Assembly: GCA_020833225.1 (NCBI GenBank)
Contig: JAJHQS010000004.1
Location: 1-62,833, forward strand
Reading direction: 5' to 3'
DNA: 62,833 nucleotides
Origin: Desulfurococcaceae archaeon
GTDB lineage: Archaea > Thermoproteota > Thermoprotei_A > Sulfolobales > Desulfurococcaceae
Part shown: piece after piece, positions 9,977-19,645 of the stretch
How positions within the stretch are numbered: the stretch's first letter is position 1
Layout: every line of letters begins with the position of its first letter
Notes under the pieces: model-generated
The model's input: the letters and a program-made list of their open reading frames with translations, nothing else
What the model was told of the DNA's origin: nothing
Databases searched by the model: none
Made by a program: the position numbers and the translations under genes

Positions 9977-10439
9977 CCGATATCACCACTAAGATAGCTT
10001 TCCTCGGAGTCTCCCATGGCATATCAACTACTAGTACTACTTGACCCTCACACTTAGATATAACATTTCTAACTTCTAATTTACCTGTAACATGATAAGC
10101 TACAATATCGCCTCTTTTAATAGAAGAGCCCTCATTTATAAGAAAATATATGAATTTACCCCTAATCTCTTGAAGACATACTTGTGCCCCCTCTTCAATT
10201 AAATATCCACTAAGCGTCTTTAGAGATGGTTCTTCGCGTAGAACTAGAATACTCCTAGTGACAATGGAGTTTTCAAGGTCAATAAATTCTATAACACGCT
10301 CATAAGGTATTTCCCCATAGATTTTTTGACAGTCATTAAGAGATCCTCCTATGCGCAGTAACAATTGATCTTTGAGGCAAACATACTTAGTGCTTTTAAC
10401 GCCCTCAACATAAACTTCATATGCCTGTAAAATACTCAA
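9939..10439 (-). CDS. DUF2118-like conserved archaeal protein
   Basis: A 166-residue protein that I assign to DUF2118/COG4072 by overall look, not by a diagnostic motif. The second half (EGSSIKRGDIVAYHVTGKLE onward) resembles a biotinyl/lipoyl-type hammerhead fold with paired beta strands, but no lipoylatable Lys motif is evident. The start is TTG 10439, whose TTGA overlaps the TGA of the IPP isomerase gene. This 4-base overlap suggests translational coupling. An ATG at 10454 is also in frame. Function unknown. Confidence 0.7.
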   Translation of the reverse strand: MSILQAYEVYVEGVKSTKYVCLKDQLLLRIGGSLNDCQKIYGEIPYERVIEFIDLENSIVTRSILVLREEPSLKTLSGYLIEEGAQVCLQEIRGKFIYFLINEGSSIKRGDIVAYHVTGKLEVRNVISKCEGQVVLVVDMPWETPRKAILVVISGEYRRVIIGKSA

Positions 10440-11560
10440 AAATAACCCCCACATCTCAGCCTCTTAACGTATTCTACTGGATTAATGCCACGCTGAGTAA
10501 GGTAATTAATTATAGTTGAGCCAAGCACTATTGGAATCTTACAAGTACTTTTCAAGTCTCTTGCGCCAACTAGGAACATAGCTGTTCTTAGTGTTGTTAA
10601 ATAGCGTTTAATATATATCTCTGCACCTTCTAAACCCTGTTCTAGCAGAGCCTTCAACAATGGTCTTGCAAAGCCAACTAAGTTAGCTCCAAGGGCTAAT
10701 ACCTTGAGGGCTTTAATACCATTCCACACACCACCACTAGCTATAACTACCAACTCTCTACTAATACTTCTAGCTTCAATTACTGAGAGAGGTGTTGGAA
10801 TACCCCAATCAGCTAATTCTAAGCCTACATAGTAATTAACGCTCTCTTTAGGATTTCGTAAAGCTTCAACAATAGCCCAGTTTGTTCCACACGCGCCTGC
10901 AGTATCAACATAATGGACTCCGAGCTCTACGAGCTTGGATAAGACTTCTATGGAGAGTCCATGACCCACTTCTTTAATTATAACTGGTATATTTAGCTCT
11001 CGTACAACATCGCGTACTTTGTAATACAAATCCTCGCTGAAATCTATATCACCTTCTGGTTGTATAGCTTCCTGGGCTGGGTTTAAATGTATAGCGAGGG
11101 CATCAGCATTAATAGTATCTATAAGCATTTTTATCACATCAATACTCACTTCCCTGAGTTGTGTAATACCAATATTACCGATAACTGGTACATCGTGAGC
11201 TATTTCTCTAACAACTCTATAAGTATCAATAACTTCTTGCTTAAATGAGGATTGAAGTATGGGACGTTGACTACCCACACCAATGCTAATCTTAAATTTA
11301 TGAGCTATTTTAGCAAGGTTTTCATTTATAGGTCTTGATGCTGGCAAACCCCCCGTCATGGCTTCAATAATTATTGGAGCTTGGAGCTCGTATCCTAGAA
11401 ATTTTGCCGAGAGATCTACGTTATCAAGCCTGATACCTGGTATTGCCCTGTGAACGAGAAAGATTTCGTTAAAAATGTGCTTACAATTCTCTGGGAAGAC
11501 TACGTCTTCTCTTAAACATAGTTCTATGTGATGTTGTTTTCTATGCTCATAATTACTCAT
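10436..11560 (-). CDS. fni: type 2 isopentenyl-diphosphate isomerase
   Basis: FMN- and NADPH-dependent enzyme that interconverts IPP and DMAPP for archaeal lipid chains. Seen: REDVVFPEN near the N-terminus, EAMTGGLPAS, VGSQRPIL, HLNPAQEAIQPEGD (the HLNxxQE substrate motif), and ASGGVWNGIKALK in the FMN phosphate site. Length 374 is typical. It lies between a MEMO protein and a DUF2118 protein, as in other archaeal mevalonate-pathway clusters. Confidence 0.94.
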   Translation of the reverse strand: MSNYEHRKQHHIELCLREDVVFPENCKHIFNEIFLVHRAIPGIRLDNVDLSAKFLGYELQAPIIIEAMTGGLPASRPINENLAKIAHKFKISIGVGSQRPILQSSFKQEVIDTYRVVREIAHDVPVIGNIGITQLREVSIDVIKMLIDTINADALAIHLNPAQEAIQPEGDIDFSEDLYYKVRDVVRELNIPVIIKEVGHGLSIEVLSKLVELGVHYVDTAGACGTNWAIVEALRNPKESVNYYVGLELADWGIPTPLSVIEARSISRELVVIASGGVWNGIKALKVLALGANLVGFARPLLKALLEQGLEGAEIYIKRYLTTLRTAMFLVGARDLKSTCKIPIVLGSTIINYLTQRGINPVEYVKRLRCGGYF

Positions 11561-11580
11561 AGTACTCGGCCACTAGTATT

Positions 11581-12438
11581 TTAAGTCCTATGGAACTTTA
11601 TAGTGGTGTAGCCTACTACAGCCGTCTTATCACCAGATATATCTCCGCTAGTTGCATGTTTTAATAATATTGCCTTTGCCTTAAGTCTCTTTGCGATTTC
11701 TATTAGAGTCATTATTCCTCCAGGTCCGCAAATACTTATATTCATGTCTATGAGTATTTTATAGAAACCCTGAGTGTCTAGTTCTAGGATTCTACTAATA
11801 GCTGCCTCATCTTTTTTAATGGTTATGTCGTGTGATTCGTAGTGGTTAAAATCGCTAGAGGCCAATATAATGATATCTCTGTTAAGTTCACTGGCAGCTT
11901 TTACTATGGACTCGGCGATATCGATTGCTGCTTCAGGTGTGTGAATTCCAATTACTATTGGGACTATTTTTACTTTATCGCTGTAAATGTATTGAATAAA
12001 CGGGAGCTGTACTTCAATAGAGTGCTCTTCTAAGTGAGCATACTCGTCAAAGTCAGCGATATTACTGTGTTCAACGATATGCTCACCAAGCTCACTGTCA
12101 ACTTCGAGGTATCCTAGAGGCGTTTGCCACTTACCCTCAGGATAAACTGAAACAGGCTTTCCGAGACCGGTGTGATTTGTACCCAGAATAATAATAGATT
12201 GAGGTATACCATCTTGTGCCATGTCGTAGTAAGCGTGAGCAGCAATTGGACCACTATACATGTATCCAGCGTGTGGAACAATATACCCAATAGATGTACG
12301 CATTTTCTCACTTATCACTGAAGGTATGACTCCGGGTCCTAGCCTGTGTGTAAAAGACCACTCAATCATTTTAATTAAATTATCCCTTCTACCAGGGTAA
12401 AAATATCCTGCAACTACAGGGCGCCTCACTTTCTCCAA
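11581..12438 (-). CDS. MEMO1-family protein (AmmeMemoRadiSam system protein B)
   Basis: A 285-residue protein of the MEMO family, related to class III extradiol dioxygenases. The expected clustered His/Asp positions are present: VPHAGYMYSGP, GTNHTGLG, EEHSIEVQLPF and ASSDFNHY. The enzymatic role in archaea is not settled. The gene often travels with isoprenoid genes or with AMMECR1 and a radical SAM protein. Here it heads the operon that contains fni. TTG start after GGTG. Confidence 0.9.
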   Translation of the reverse strand: MEKVRRPVVAGYFYPGRRDNLIKMIEWSFTHRLGPGVIPSVISEKMRTSIGYIVPHAGYMYSGPIAAHAYYDMAQDGIPQSIIILGTNHTGLGKPVSVYPEGKWQTPLGYLEVDSELGEHIVEHSNIADFDEYAHLEEHSIEVQLPFIQYIYSDKVKIVPIVIGIHTPEAAIDIAESIVKAASELNRDIIILASSDFNHYESHDITIKKDEAAISRILELDTQGFYKILIDMNISICGPGGIMTLIEIAKRLKAKAILLKHATSGDISGDKTAVVGYTTIKFHRT

Positions 12439-12474
12439 GTAAATACACCAGCAAAACTTTACACAAAATTCCCG

Positions 12475-12484
12475 GTATTAAATC
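12475..12484 (-). promoter_or_regulatory. TATA box of the MEMO-fni-gltX operon
   Basis: Minus-strand GATTTAATAC about 37 bases before the start, with a similar ATTTAATACC copy some 14 bases further upstream. Confidence 0.4.
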
Positions 12485-12587
12485 CTAGGTATTAAATTAG
12501 CTCTATTAGAGTGAAAATATATCTTTCTGCTTTAGCTAGTAATATTCCTATATCAATAATACATCTAGTTTAATGTAAAACTTGAAA

Positions 12588-13214
12588 TTATACTGGGGTT
12601 TCAAAGTCTGTAGGTTGTTCTGGGAGGTCTCCATCTGGCGGTATAATTCCCCGATCTCTTAAGATTTGCCTTGTAAGTATCCAGTATAGTAAAGCTAAAC
12701 TTTTACGCCCCTTATTATTAGCTGGAATAACCAAGTCTACGTTTTCTGTCCTATTATCGGTATCGGCAAAAGCGACTACAGGTATCCCTATTTCAGAGGC
12801 CTCTTTTACAGCTTGTGCATCGGCTCTAGGATCAGTTACGAGTAAAACACTTGGCTCAAAATATACTGTGAGTGCAGGGTTTGTAAAGGTTCCTGGTAGA
12901 AATCTATCTACATATGGTTTACACTGTAAGTATTGACACATTTTTAAAACAGGACTTCTACCATAGAGTCTAGCAGAAGCAACAGCTATTTTAACTGGTT
13001 CAAACATAGAGAGGAACTTAGCAGCTATTCTTAGTCTTTCATCTATTTTCCTTACATCTAATATGTAAACCCCATCTGGGCGAACTTTATAGACAAAGGG
13101 CTCCATATATCTTGTACAGATATGTGTTCCAATGTGTACCCCGGCTGACAAATACTTATCTACAGGCACTAGGAGTTCAATTACGCTAGGTGGTTTTTCA
13201 TGTTCACTGCTCAC
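12588..13214 (-). CDS. rps2: 30S ribosomal protein S2
   Basis: Last gene of the S13-to-S2 operon. S2 signatures: [54 protein letters not shown] and [14 protein letters not shown] use GTG 13214 because AGGTG lies 6 bases upstream. GTG 13223, directly after the rpoN stop, is the longer alternative. About 208 residues, normal for archaea. Confidence 0.94.
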   Translation of the reverse strand: MSSEHEKPPSVIELLVPVDKYLSAGVHIGTHICTRYMEPFVYKVRPDGVYILDVRKIDERLRIAAKFLSMFEPVKIAVASARLYGRSPVLKMCQYLQCKPYVDRFLPGTFTNPALTVYFEPSVLLVTDPRADAQAVKEASEIGIPVVAFADTDNRTENVDLVIPANNKGRKSLALLYWILTRQILRDRGIIPPDGDLPEQPTDFETPV

Positions 13215-13223
13215 ATAGAACAC

Positions 13224-13424
13224 CTACGAGATCTTTGGGAATTGTAAAACTTCACGAGCTACCTCTATATGCGATAGAAACATTCTTCTGCAACAATACC
13301 TCTTAACTCCAAGCTCGTCGAGAACTTTAGCTGGGTGTTCACCACGCTGAACTCTCTCAAGGTATTTCTCCCAGAGATGTCCTATTACAGCTCCACAAGT
13401 GAAACATCTTACAGGGAAGAGCAT
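13224..13424 (-). CDS. rpoN: DNA-directed RNA polymerase subunit N (Rpb10)
   Basis: Sixty-six residues with the zinc-binding CFTCG near the N-terminus and RYCCRRM near residue 43, exactly the Rpb10/RpoN pattern. It sits between S9 and S2, its normal archaeal place. Confidence 0.96.
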   Translation of the reverse strand: MLFPVRCFTCGAVIGHLWEKYLERVQRGEHPAKVLDELGVKRYCCRRMFLSHIEVAREVLQFPKIS

Positions 13425-13430
13425 AGCAAA

Positions 13431-13853
13431 TCACCTGTAGCTCTTCTGCCACCTTCTCCTAGCACTATACCTACCCCACTTTTCAGGCTCTGTTCTACGA
13501 GGGTCTCCACTTAACATGTGCCTGTCATATTCTATAAGTAATTTCTTTAATTCACTGTTGATCTCTGAGAAATATTCTACAAGGCCTCTAGCAATAGCTA
13601 TTCTACATGCCTCAGCTTGGCTCATAACGCCTCCACCTCTCACATTAATTTTTATATCAATCTTACTAGCTAATTCACCAATTAATCTTAATGGCTCAGC
13701 TATTTTTTCGCGAGCCATCTCAATAGGGTATACTTCAAGCGGTATACTATTAATCCATATTCTTCCCTCCCCGGGTTTAATTATAGCTCTAGCTATGCTA
13801 GTCTTTCTCTTACCAGTAGCAATTACAATTTTCTCCTGTAACTGAGCACTCAC
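13431..13853 (-). CDS. rps9: 30S ribosomal protein S9
   Basis: VIATGKRKTSIARA at the start, VNVRGGG-like NVRGGGVMSQAEACRIAIARG, and the basic tail that contacts the P-site tRNA (SARRRWQKSYR) mark S9. Start GTG 13853: its GTGA shares four bases with the L13 stop, and GAGAGGTG lies upstream. An ATG at 13871 would give a long overlap with L13. Confidence 0.94.
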   Translation of the reverse strand: MSAQLQEKIVIATGKRKTSIARAIIKPGEGRIWINSIPLEVYPIEMAREKIAEPLRLIGELASKIDIKINVRGGGVMSQAEACRIAIARGLVEYFSEINSELKKLLIEYDRHMLSGDPRRTEPEKWGRYSARRRWQKSYR

Positions 13854-14302
13854 CTGGCAACACCTCTCCATCCAAGTTCTCGAGCAAGCTCTTCAACTGT
13901 GATATATTTACCACGCAATTTCGTATATAGCGCCTCAGGATATTTAGTAAATTCTACGTTAATAAACTCCGGAGGCACTCCTACATATACTTTTAACCTC
14001 TTATATGCTAATCTTCCACGAGGTTTGTCCATAGGCAGCATTCCTCTTACAGCACGTTTAAATATACTTACTGGACTTCGAGGACGCATAATTTTAGTTT
14101 TTTCCGGGTTAACGTGTATTTTTACTCTTAGTAATAACTTATATCCCTCAACAACGCGATTTTTCTCACCACTTAATACTGCTTTCTCAACGTTAACAAC
14201 ATACACTCTATAGCCTTCGAGAAGTTTCTTAGCTACAATACTAGCTAACCTTCCTAATATATGACCAGCTGCATCTATATAAATAGTGTTCTCACTGCTC
14301 AT
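13850..14302 (-). CDS. rpl13: 50S ribosomal protein L13
   Basis: IDAAGHILGRLASIVAKKL, KAVLSGEKNRV and RAVRGMLP are the conserved L13 blocks. 150 residues, ATG start, coupled to S9 by a 4-base overlap. Confidence 0.95.
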   Translation of the reverse strand: MSSENTIYIDAAGHILGRLASIVAKKLLEGYRVYVVNVEKAVLSGEKNRVVEGYKLLLRVKIHVNPEKTKIMRPRSPVSIFKRAVRGMLPMDKPRGRLAYKRLKVYVGVPPEFINVEFTKYPEALYTKLRGKYITVEELARELGWRGVAR

Positions 14303-14307
14303 ATTTC

Positions 14308-14661
14308 TTACCCTATAATTTTAACATTAGAACCTGTAGGTCTCTCTTCTAGGAGTTTAAATATGCTAATAGCTCTACCACCAGCCATTGTGATCTTTTC
14401 AACAGCTGTTTTAGAGAAACCAAAAGCTGCAACAGTAACTGGGTGTTCTAGCCTACCTGCACCCAGAACTTTACCTGGAACTACTACGCACTCGTTCGGC
14501 TTTGTATACCTATTAATTTTACTAACATTAACTACTCTACGTTTCCTAGAAGGTCTCTCTAATTCTTCTGCAATACAAGCCCAAATATTTGCATTATATT
14601 TCTTCGCATATTTGTATAGTGTCTCAATAAGCTCTCTTAACACGAGGTTTGTCTTTTTCAA
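14308..14661 (-). CDS. rpl18e: 50S ribosomal protein L18e
   Basis: A 117-residue L18e (L15 superfamily) with VVPGKVLGAG and VAAFGFSKTAVEKI. The TTG start overlaps the rpoD stop as TTGA. Confidence 0.93.
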   Translation of the reverse strand: MKKTNLVLRELIETLYKYAKKYNANIWACIAEELERPSRKRRVVNVSKINRYTKPNECVVVPGKVLGAGRLEHPVTVAAFGFSKTAVEKITMAGGRAISIFKLLEERPTGSNVKIIG

Positions 14662-15494
14662 TCTAAAACACCTAGTTCCTTTAATTTAGTTTCAAATTCC
14701 TCGAGTTTTTTAATGAGGATCTCAGAGGCAATAATGAGTGTAGTTTTAGGATTAAGAGCACCTGTGAATTCTAGATTTAAAATATAGGAGTTTTCTCGAT
14801 GTAAAACTTTAATAGCACTAGTTGAGCACACGTTTTCACATATTTTGCAAAAACTGCATTCTAGTAGCTTATCTTCATTAACAACGACTTTATTATTACT
14901 AATCGTTAAAATCCCCCTTGGACACGAGTTAACACATTTTAAGCAATTATTACAATCATCATAGCTTATGACGATCACGGGTACATATTTATGTGCGGCA
15001 ATTGATACAGGACTCCACTTTGCATGTTCTTTTCCACGACCTAATCTAGCAAAAGCTTCAAGTTTTATTCTTTGGCCACGAATAAGTTTAATTATCGGTA
15101 TATTGTCGTATACTGGTGTAACATACATATCAGATGGAACAAGATCCCTAGAATACACGGTAACTTCGCCTTCTTCAGGCCCCTCAGCTGTAAGGTCAAA
15201 TTTTGCAAAGCAATCAGCAGAGAACAAGCGCCTCTCACCGGCTTCAGCACACTCTTCGGGTGATTTATATCTTAAAATAGCATCATCACTTTTAAGTGGT
15301 ATGAGAGCAAGTCTGTGAGCAACGTATTCATCATAAAAAGCACTAGAATTCTCAACGAAGATTACATAGTCTATAGCCATGGTAGGAGTCTCAGCTAAAA
15401 TAGCTCTTCTAATAGAGTTCAGTACGTGGAGGGAGATATCCTCAATGTATAATTTTAATGAAAAAGGTGTTTTCTCAAGTATTTGTATTTTCAA
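14658..15494 (-). CDS. rpoD: DNA-directed RNA polymerase subunit D (Rpb3-like) with two [4Fe-4S] sites
   Basis: Assembly-platform subunit that pairs with RpoL. The alpha-like dimerisation segment (LNSIRRAILAETPTMAID) is followed by the insert domain, then a ferredoxin-like domain with two complete cysteine sets, CNNCLKCVNSCP and CSFCKICENVC, so two [4Fe-4S] clusters can form. Many archaeal RpoD proteins keep one or none. Start TTG 15494 gives MKIQILEK and lies 7-8 bases after GGGTGAT. GTG 15506 is within that SD. Confidence 0.94.
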   Translation of the reverse strand: MKIQILEKTPFSLKLYIEDISLHVLNSIRRAILAETPTMAIDYVIFVENSSAFYDEYVAHRLALIPLKSDDAILRYKSPEECAEAGERRLFSADCFAKFDLTAEGPEEGEVTVYSRDLVPSDMYVTPVYDNIPIIKLIRGQRIKLEAFARLGRGKEHAKWSPVSIAAHKYVPVIVISYDDCNNCLKCVNSCPRGILTISNNKVVVNEDKLLECSFCKICENVCSTSAIKVLHRENSYILNLEFTGALNPKTTLIIASEILIKKLEEFETKLKELGVLD

Positions 15495-15508
15495 AGGATA
15501 GATCACCC

Positions 15509-15910
15509 TTACAGTCTCTTACCTCTTCTACCGCCAGGTCTTCTCGTAGTGTCATGTGGTATTGGTGTTACATCTTCAATTCTCCCTATTATAAACCCTG
15601 ACCTGGCAAGAACTCTTATTGCAGCTTGTGCACCTGGACCAGGTGTTTTTGGGCCATGGCCACCTGGAGCTCTCACTTTGATGTGTAATGCTGAAATACC
15701 TTTTTCAAACGTCTCTGCGGCAGCTTTTGAGGCAGCTAACATAGCTGCGTATGGGCTTGGTTTTTCTCTATCTGCTTTTACGACTCTTCCACCACCGTAC
15801 ATACTAATAGTCTCTGCCCCCGAGAGATCTGTTATATGTATGATCGTGTTATTTGGGCTACTGTAAATGTGAGCTACACCCCACTTCAACTCCCTTAGAG
15901 TAAATGCCAT
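15509..15910 (-). CDS. rps11: 30S ribosomal protein S11
   Basis: A 133-residue S11 with [41 protein letters not shown] and the C-terminal [20 protein letters not shown] start. Part of the S13-S4-S11-RpoD block. Confidence 0.96.
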   Translation of the reverse strand: MAFTLRELKWGVAHIYSSPNNTIIHITDLSGAETISMYGGGRVVKADREKPSPYAAMLAASKAAAETFEKGISALHIKVRAPGGHGPKTPGPGAQAAIRVLARSGFIIGRIEDVTPIPHDTTRRPGGRRGKRL

Positions 15911-15930
15911 AAGAACACCTCACATTTTTC

Positions 15931-16443
15931 TTACTCTTGTGCTTTCTCAGTAACTCTCATAGTTAGCGGGCTATATGGGTAATAATCTACATAAGGCTCT
16001 TCATCAACTGTAACTAAGTATCCAGGAGATCGTATTCTCCTACCTTTAATAGCTATATGGCCGTGGATAATGAGTTGTCTTGCCTCATATATGGTGCGCG
16101 CTAATCCTTTCCTGTAAACTACTGTTTGGAGTCTTCTCTCAAGAAGATCATCTACCCTCAGATCTAAGATGTTATCTAGTTTAGCACCCTCTTTTAAAAG
16201 TCCAAGTTTAATGAGTCTCTCTATAAGAGCCCTTTCTTCTCTCTCTCTAATTTCTGGAGGTGCAGCTAGTAAAGCTCTAGCTCTATGTCTATAATATCTT
16301 ACAATACTCATAGCTTTCCAAAGCTCTCTCTTATTCCTTAAGCCATATAAGCCTAATAATCTACTCTCCTCTACAAGGACCTCTTTTCTCCAGGGGTGAC
16401 GTGGACCCTCCCAGGTTCTCCTAGATTTCTTAGGATCACCCAT
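15931..16443 (-). CDS. rps4: 30S ribosomal protein S4
   Basis: MGDPKKSRR start typical of archaeal S4, then the S4 RNA-binding domain ([34 protein letters not shown]). The ATG at 16443 lies 7 bases after AAGGTG. An ATG two codons upstream is inside that spacer. 170 residues. Confidence 0.95.
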   Translation of the reverse strand: MGDPKKSRRTWEGPRHPWRKEVLVEESRLLGLYGLRNKRELWKAMSIVRYYRHRARALLAAPPEIREREERALIERLIKLGLLKEGAKLDNILDLRVDDLLERRLQTVVYRKGLARTIYEARQLIIHGHIAIKGRRIRSPGYLVTVDEEPYVDYYPYSPLTMRVTEKAQE

Positions 16444-16454
16444 ACACATACACC

Positions 16455-16922
16455 TTACTTCTTTTGTTGCTGTACAGCTTTCTTCCTCTTTACACCCACG
16501 GTTATACCCGTCCTACCAGTTGTCCTTGTTCTCTGACCTCTAACTTTAAGACCTAGTGCATGTCTAATTCCACGCCAACTCTTTATTCTCTTTTCTCTCT
16601 CAATGTCTTCTTTGGCATAATATATTAATTGTGCTCCATAAAGATGAATATCTACACCTGTTGCATAATCTTTCCTCCTATTATACATCCACGTGGGAAT
16701 CCCTAAGCTCGCAGGATCTTTCACAGCCTTCTCAATAGACTCTACTTCACTATCCGTTAAGAACCCAGTCTTCATATAGGGGTCTAAATTTAAGACTTTA
16801 CAAATAGCATAAGCTAGGTTATAGCCTACACCTTTAACCTCAGCTAACCCATATAATAATGGTAACTCCCCAGACACATCTGTCTCCAGTATTCTTACTA
16901 CGTATCTAAATACTCTCTCCAA
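16455..16922 (-). CDS. rps13: 30S ribosomal protein S13
   Basis: First gene of the S13-to-S2 operon, 155 residues. Helix-two-turn-helix region ([17 protein letters not shown]) and the C-terminal [19 protein letters not shown] that follows the decoding site. TTG start after GGGGAT. Confidence 0.95.
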   Translation of the reverse strand: MERVFRYVVRILETDVSGELPLLYGLAEVKGVGYNLAYAICKVLNLDPYMKTGFLTDSEVESIEKAVKDPASLGIPTWMYNRRKDYATGVDIHLYGAQLIYYAKEDIEREKRIKSWRGIRHALGLKVRGQRTRTTGRTGITVGVKRKKAVQQQKK

Positions 16923-16973
16923 ACTCTATCCCCATAAGCACCTCTACGCTAATCCATACAATAAGCAATAAAA

Positions 16974-16983
16974 GCTTTTAAAC
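16974..16983 (-). promoter_or_regulatory. TATA box of the S13-S2 operon
   Basis: Minus-strand GTTTAAAAGC about 52 bases before the S13 start. The only AT-rich box between it and tRNA-Ser. Confidence 0.5.
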
Positions 16984-17014
16984 ATAGTACACGCAAACTC
17001 AACTAAGCACTAAA

Positions 17015-17112
17015 CGCCGGGGGCGGGATTTGAACCCGCGCGCCCCTTACGGGGCACTGGCTTTCCAGGGCATTCTCCAGGCCAGCCCCTTAGACCGCTC
17101 GGGCACCCCGGC
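17015..17112 (-). tRNA. tRNA-Ser(GGA) with a 12-base intron
   Basis: Acceptor GCCGGGG/CCCCGGC with discriminator G; T arm GCGGG-TTCAAAT-CCCGC; long variable arm GCCCC-GTAA-GGGGC, as in class II tRNAs; anticodon stem CTGGC/GCCAG. The 19 bases between the stem halves reduce to the 7-base loop CTGGAGA if 12 bases are removed after position 37, giving anticodon GGA. CCA is not encoded. The precise intron edge is ambiguous by one base because of an A run. Confidence 0.9.
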
Positions 17113-17154
17113 TCTATTTTTAAATTTTATAGAAAAAGGGTTAAAAATAGTGAT

Positions 17155-17469
17155 CTATAAAAACTCTACTTCAACCCATACTTCGGGAGGCACTCTCACA
17201 CGTATAAGTTGCTTCATTACTCTTTCATCTTCAGCTATGTAAAGTAATCGTTTATGTATTCTCATTTCCCATTTTTCATATTTCTTCTTTCCCTCGCCGT
17301 GAGGTAGTTTAAGTGTTCTAATTGTTAACTTTTTCGTGGGTAAAGGTATAGGCCCACTCATCTTTACACCACTTTTTTTGACAATATCAACTATTCTCGA
17401 AATAAAGTCTTCAAGTACCCTTACATCAGTACTCCAAACTTTTACCTTAACCATTCTCTGTAGTGACAT
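17155..17469 (-). CDS. rps10: 30S ribosomal protein S10
   Basis: VKVWSTDVRVLEDF, GPIPLPTKKLTIRTLK and RIHKRLLYI are S10 motifs. It follows EF-1A, the usual crenarchaeal order. I prefer ATG 17469 (MSLQRMVKVKV, 104 residues, the family's length). Upstream in-frame starts at 17487 and 17514 would add residues without family support. SD here is weak. Confidence 0.92.
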   Translation of the reverse strand: MSLQRMVKVKVWSTDVRVLEDFISRIVDIVKKSGVKMSGPIPLPTKKLTIRTLKLPHGEGKKKYEKWEMRIHKRLLYIAEDERVMKQLIRVRVPPEVWVEVEFL

Positions 17470-17565
17470 AGTTTCAGCCTTAAGCATTAATTTAGGTATT
17501 CCCAGGATAAACACTATTTACTCTTGGAGAAAAATACATGAATGCTTTTATAAAAGCACTCTAAA

Positions 17566-18882
17566 TTACTTTTTGATAGCTACTTGTGCTGGTTTAACAT
17601 CTATTACTTGTCCAACGCCCACAGTTTTACCCATATCTCTCATAGCAAATCTTCCAAGTCCTGGGAATTCGGCATATTTTTCAACTACTAGCGGCTTAAT
17701 CGGCTTGAATTTAATGATAGCTATATCTCCCTGCTTTATGAACTGCGGGTTCTTTTCGACCTCTTTACCCGTCCTCGGATCTATTTTAGCGACGATCTCT
17801 GTAATTCTACATGCAACACTAGCTGTGTGTATGTGAATTACAGGTGTATAACCGACAGCAATAGCTGTTGGATGCCACACTATCATTACTCTAGCTGTAA
17901 ATTCATCTGCCACTGTTGGTGGTGTTTCTAAGTGCCCAGCAACATCTCCTCTCTTTATGTCTTTTCTCTCTATACCTTTAAGGTTAAATCCAATATTGTC
18001 TCCAGGTTCTGCTTTCTCTATTCTTACATGGTGTGTTTCAATAGACTTTACTTCAGCAGTAAGGCCTGGAGGCATTACTACTACTCTATCACCAGTTTTC
18101 AATACTCCTGTTTCAACTCTACCAACAGCTACAGTGCCTACACCGGAAATTGAATATACATCTTGTATAGGTAGTCTCAGAGGCTTATCAATAGGTTTTG
18201 CAGGCACTGATAACATGTCAAGCGCCTCTACTAATACAGGGCCATTATACCATGGCATATTAGGTGAGCGTTCAATGAGGTTTTCACCAGTCCACGCTGA
18301 GATCGGTATAAATGGTGTTTTAGATGGATCGTAGCCGATACCCTTTAAGAATTTACTTAAGATCTCAACGATCTCCTTATATCTCTTCTCGCTATAAGGT
18401 GGCTCAGTAGCATCCATTTTATTAACAGCAACGATTAACTGTCCAATACCCATTGTCCTCGCGAGAATAGCGTGTTCTCTCGTCTGACCCTCAATACTCA
18501 TACCTGCCTCAAACTCGCCTTTTCTAGCGCTAACAACAAGTATTGCAGCGTCAGCCTGGCTTGCACCAGTAATCATGTTTTTCACAAAGTCACGATGTCC
18601 CGGCGCATCAATGATCGTGAAGAAATACTTCTTTGTCTCGAATTTCATGTAAGACAAAGCTATTGTTAATCCACGCTCTCTCTCTTCTTTCAATCTATCA
18701 AGCAGCCACGCATATCTAAAACTCTCCTTACCCATTTTCTTAGCCTGCTCTTCAATTTCTTTTATAGTTTTCTCGTCGAAGTAGCCTAGACGATACAGTA
18801 TATGACCTACCATTGTGCTCTTACCATGGTCTACGTGCCCTATTATTATTAAATTCAAGTGGGGTTTTTGCGGAACACTCAT
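17566..18882 (-). CDS. tuf: elongation factor 1-alpha (aEF1A)
   Basis: GTPase that delivers aminoacyl-tRNA to the ribosome. IIIGHVDHGKSTMVGHI (G1), RERGLTIALSY (switch I), DAPGHRDFVKNM (G3), VNKMD (G4), then beta-barrel domains II and III. ATG 18882 is 6 bases after GGTGA. 438 residues. It is separated from S7 by a promoter-bearing gap and followed by S10. Confidence 0.96.
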   Translation of the reverse strand: MSVPQKPHLNLIIIGHVDHGKSTMVGHILYRLGYFDEKTIKEIEEQAKKMGKESFRYAWLLDRLKEERERGLTIALSYMKFETKKYFFTIIDAPGHRDFVKNMITGASQADAAILVVSARKGEFEAGMSIEGQTREHAILARTMGIGQLIVAVNKMDATEPPYSEKRYKEIVEILSKFLKGIGYDPSKTPFIPISAWTGENLIERSPNMPWYNGPVLVEALDMLSVPAKPIDKPLRLPIQDVYSISGVGTVAVGRVETGVLKTGDRVVVMPPGLTAEVKSIETHHVRIEKAEPGDNIGFNLKGIERKDIKRGDVAGHLETPPTVADEFTARVMIVWHPTAIAVGYTPVIHIHTASVACRITEIVAKIDPRTGKEVEKNPQFIKQGDIAIIKFKPIKPLVVEKYAEFPGLGRFAMRDMGKTVGVGQVIDVKPAQVAIKK

Positions 18883-18923
18883 ACACTTCACCAAACCTCA
18901 GTAACACTTGAATCGAGAATCAG

Positions 18924-18933
18924 GCTTATAAAT
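18924..18933 (-). promoter_or_regulatory. TATA box of tuf-rps10
   Basis: Minus-strand GATTTATAAG about 42 bases before the EF-1A start, a very good archaeal box. Confidence 0.6.
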
Positions 18934-19024
18934 CTAGTCTAATTGAGGAACAAACTAAAAAGCAGGAAATATCCTAAATAGATGAGGGGTTTTGCGGACT
19001 CAGCAGTATTGCTTCTCGCTTAAA

Positions 19025-19621
19025 CTACCTACTACTCAGTGCTATTCTTTCGATTTCATCTCTCTTTTGTACAGCATAACTCTTAGGATCTCCATTAGCA
19101 GCCAATATTATCTCCTCTGCTAAGGCCTCCTCTATTGGAGTAGGAGTATTAAAGGCTTTTAGTCTAGCGCCTTCAGTTATATGTCTTAATGCTACATCTA
19201 TTCTCCTAATTGGAGACACGTCGACAGAGACATGGTATACTATACCACCATACATTATTCGCGTAGTATCTTCGCGTGGAGCACTATTTTCAATAGCTCG
19301 CACTAATACTTGAAGAGGGTTTTCCCCTGTCTTTAAATAAATTATATCAAAAGCTTTTTTTACAATATTATATGCTAGGTGTTTTTTACCTGCATTTCTT
19401 CCGGGTCTCATAAGCTTATTTATTAATCTCTCAACTATAGGGACACTCGCCTTGCCAAATTTTTTGTGTTCATGTCTTCCACCAGTATGAGGCAAAAGTA
19501 CTGGTTTTAGACATAGATATCTCTTTAAACTCGGATCTCTAACTTCTACCCAGTCATAGCTCCATTTACCAAAAAGCTTTATCTCCTTCATCTTAAATTC
19601 AAGTGCACTTGTAGAAGACAC
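19025..19621 (-). CDS. rps7: 30S ribosomal protein S7
   Basis: A 198-residue S7 with [36 protein letters not shown] and [21 protein letters not shown] start 5 bases after GAGGTG. Terminal gene of the RpoH-to-S7 operon. Confidence 0.95.
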   Translation of the reverse strand: MSSTSALEFKMKEIKLFGKWSYDWVEVRDPSLKRYLCLKPVLLPHTGGRHEHKKFGKASVPIVERLINKLMRPGRNAGKKHLAYNIVKKAFDIIYLKTGENPLQVLVRAIENSAPREDTTRIMYGGIVYHVSVDVSPIRRIDVALRHITEGARLKAFNTPTPIEEALAEEIILAANGDPKSYAVQKRDEIERIALSSR

Positions 19622-19645
19622 GAAAACACCTCTTCTACATCTCCC

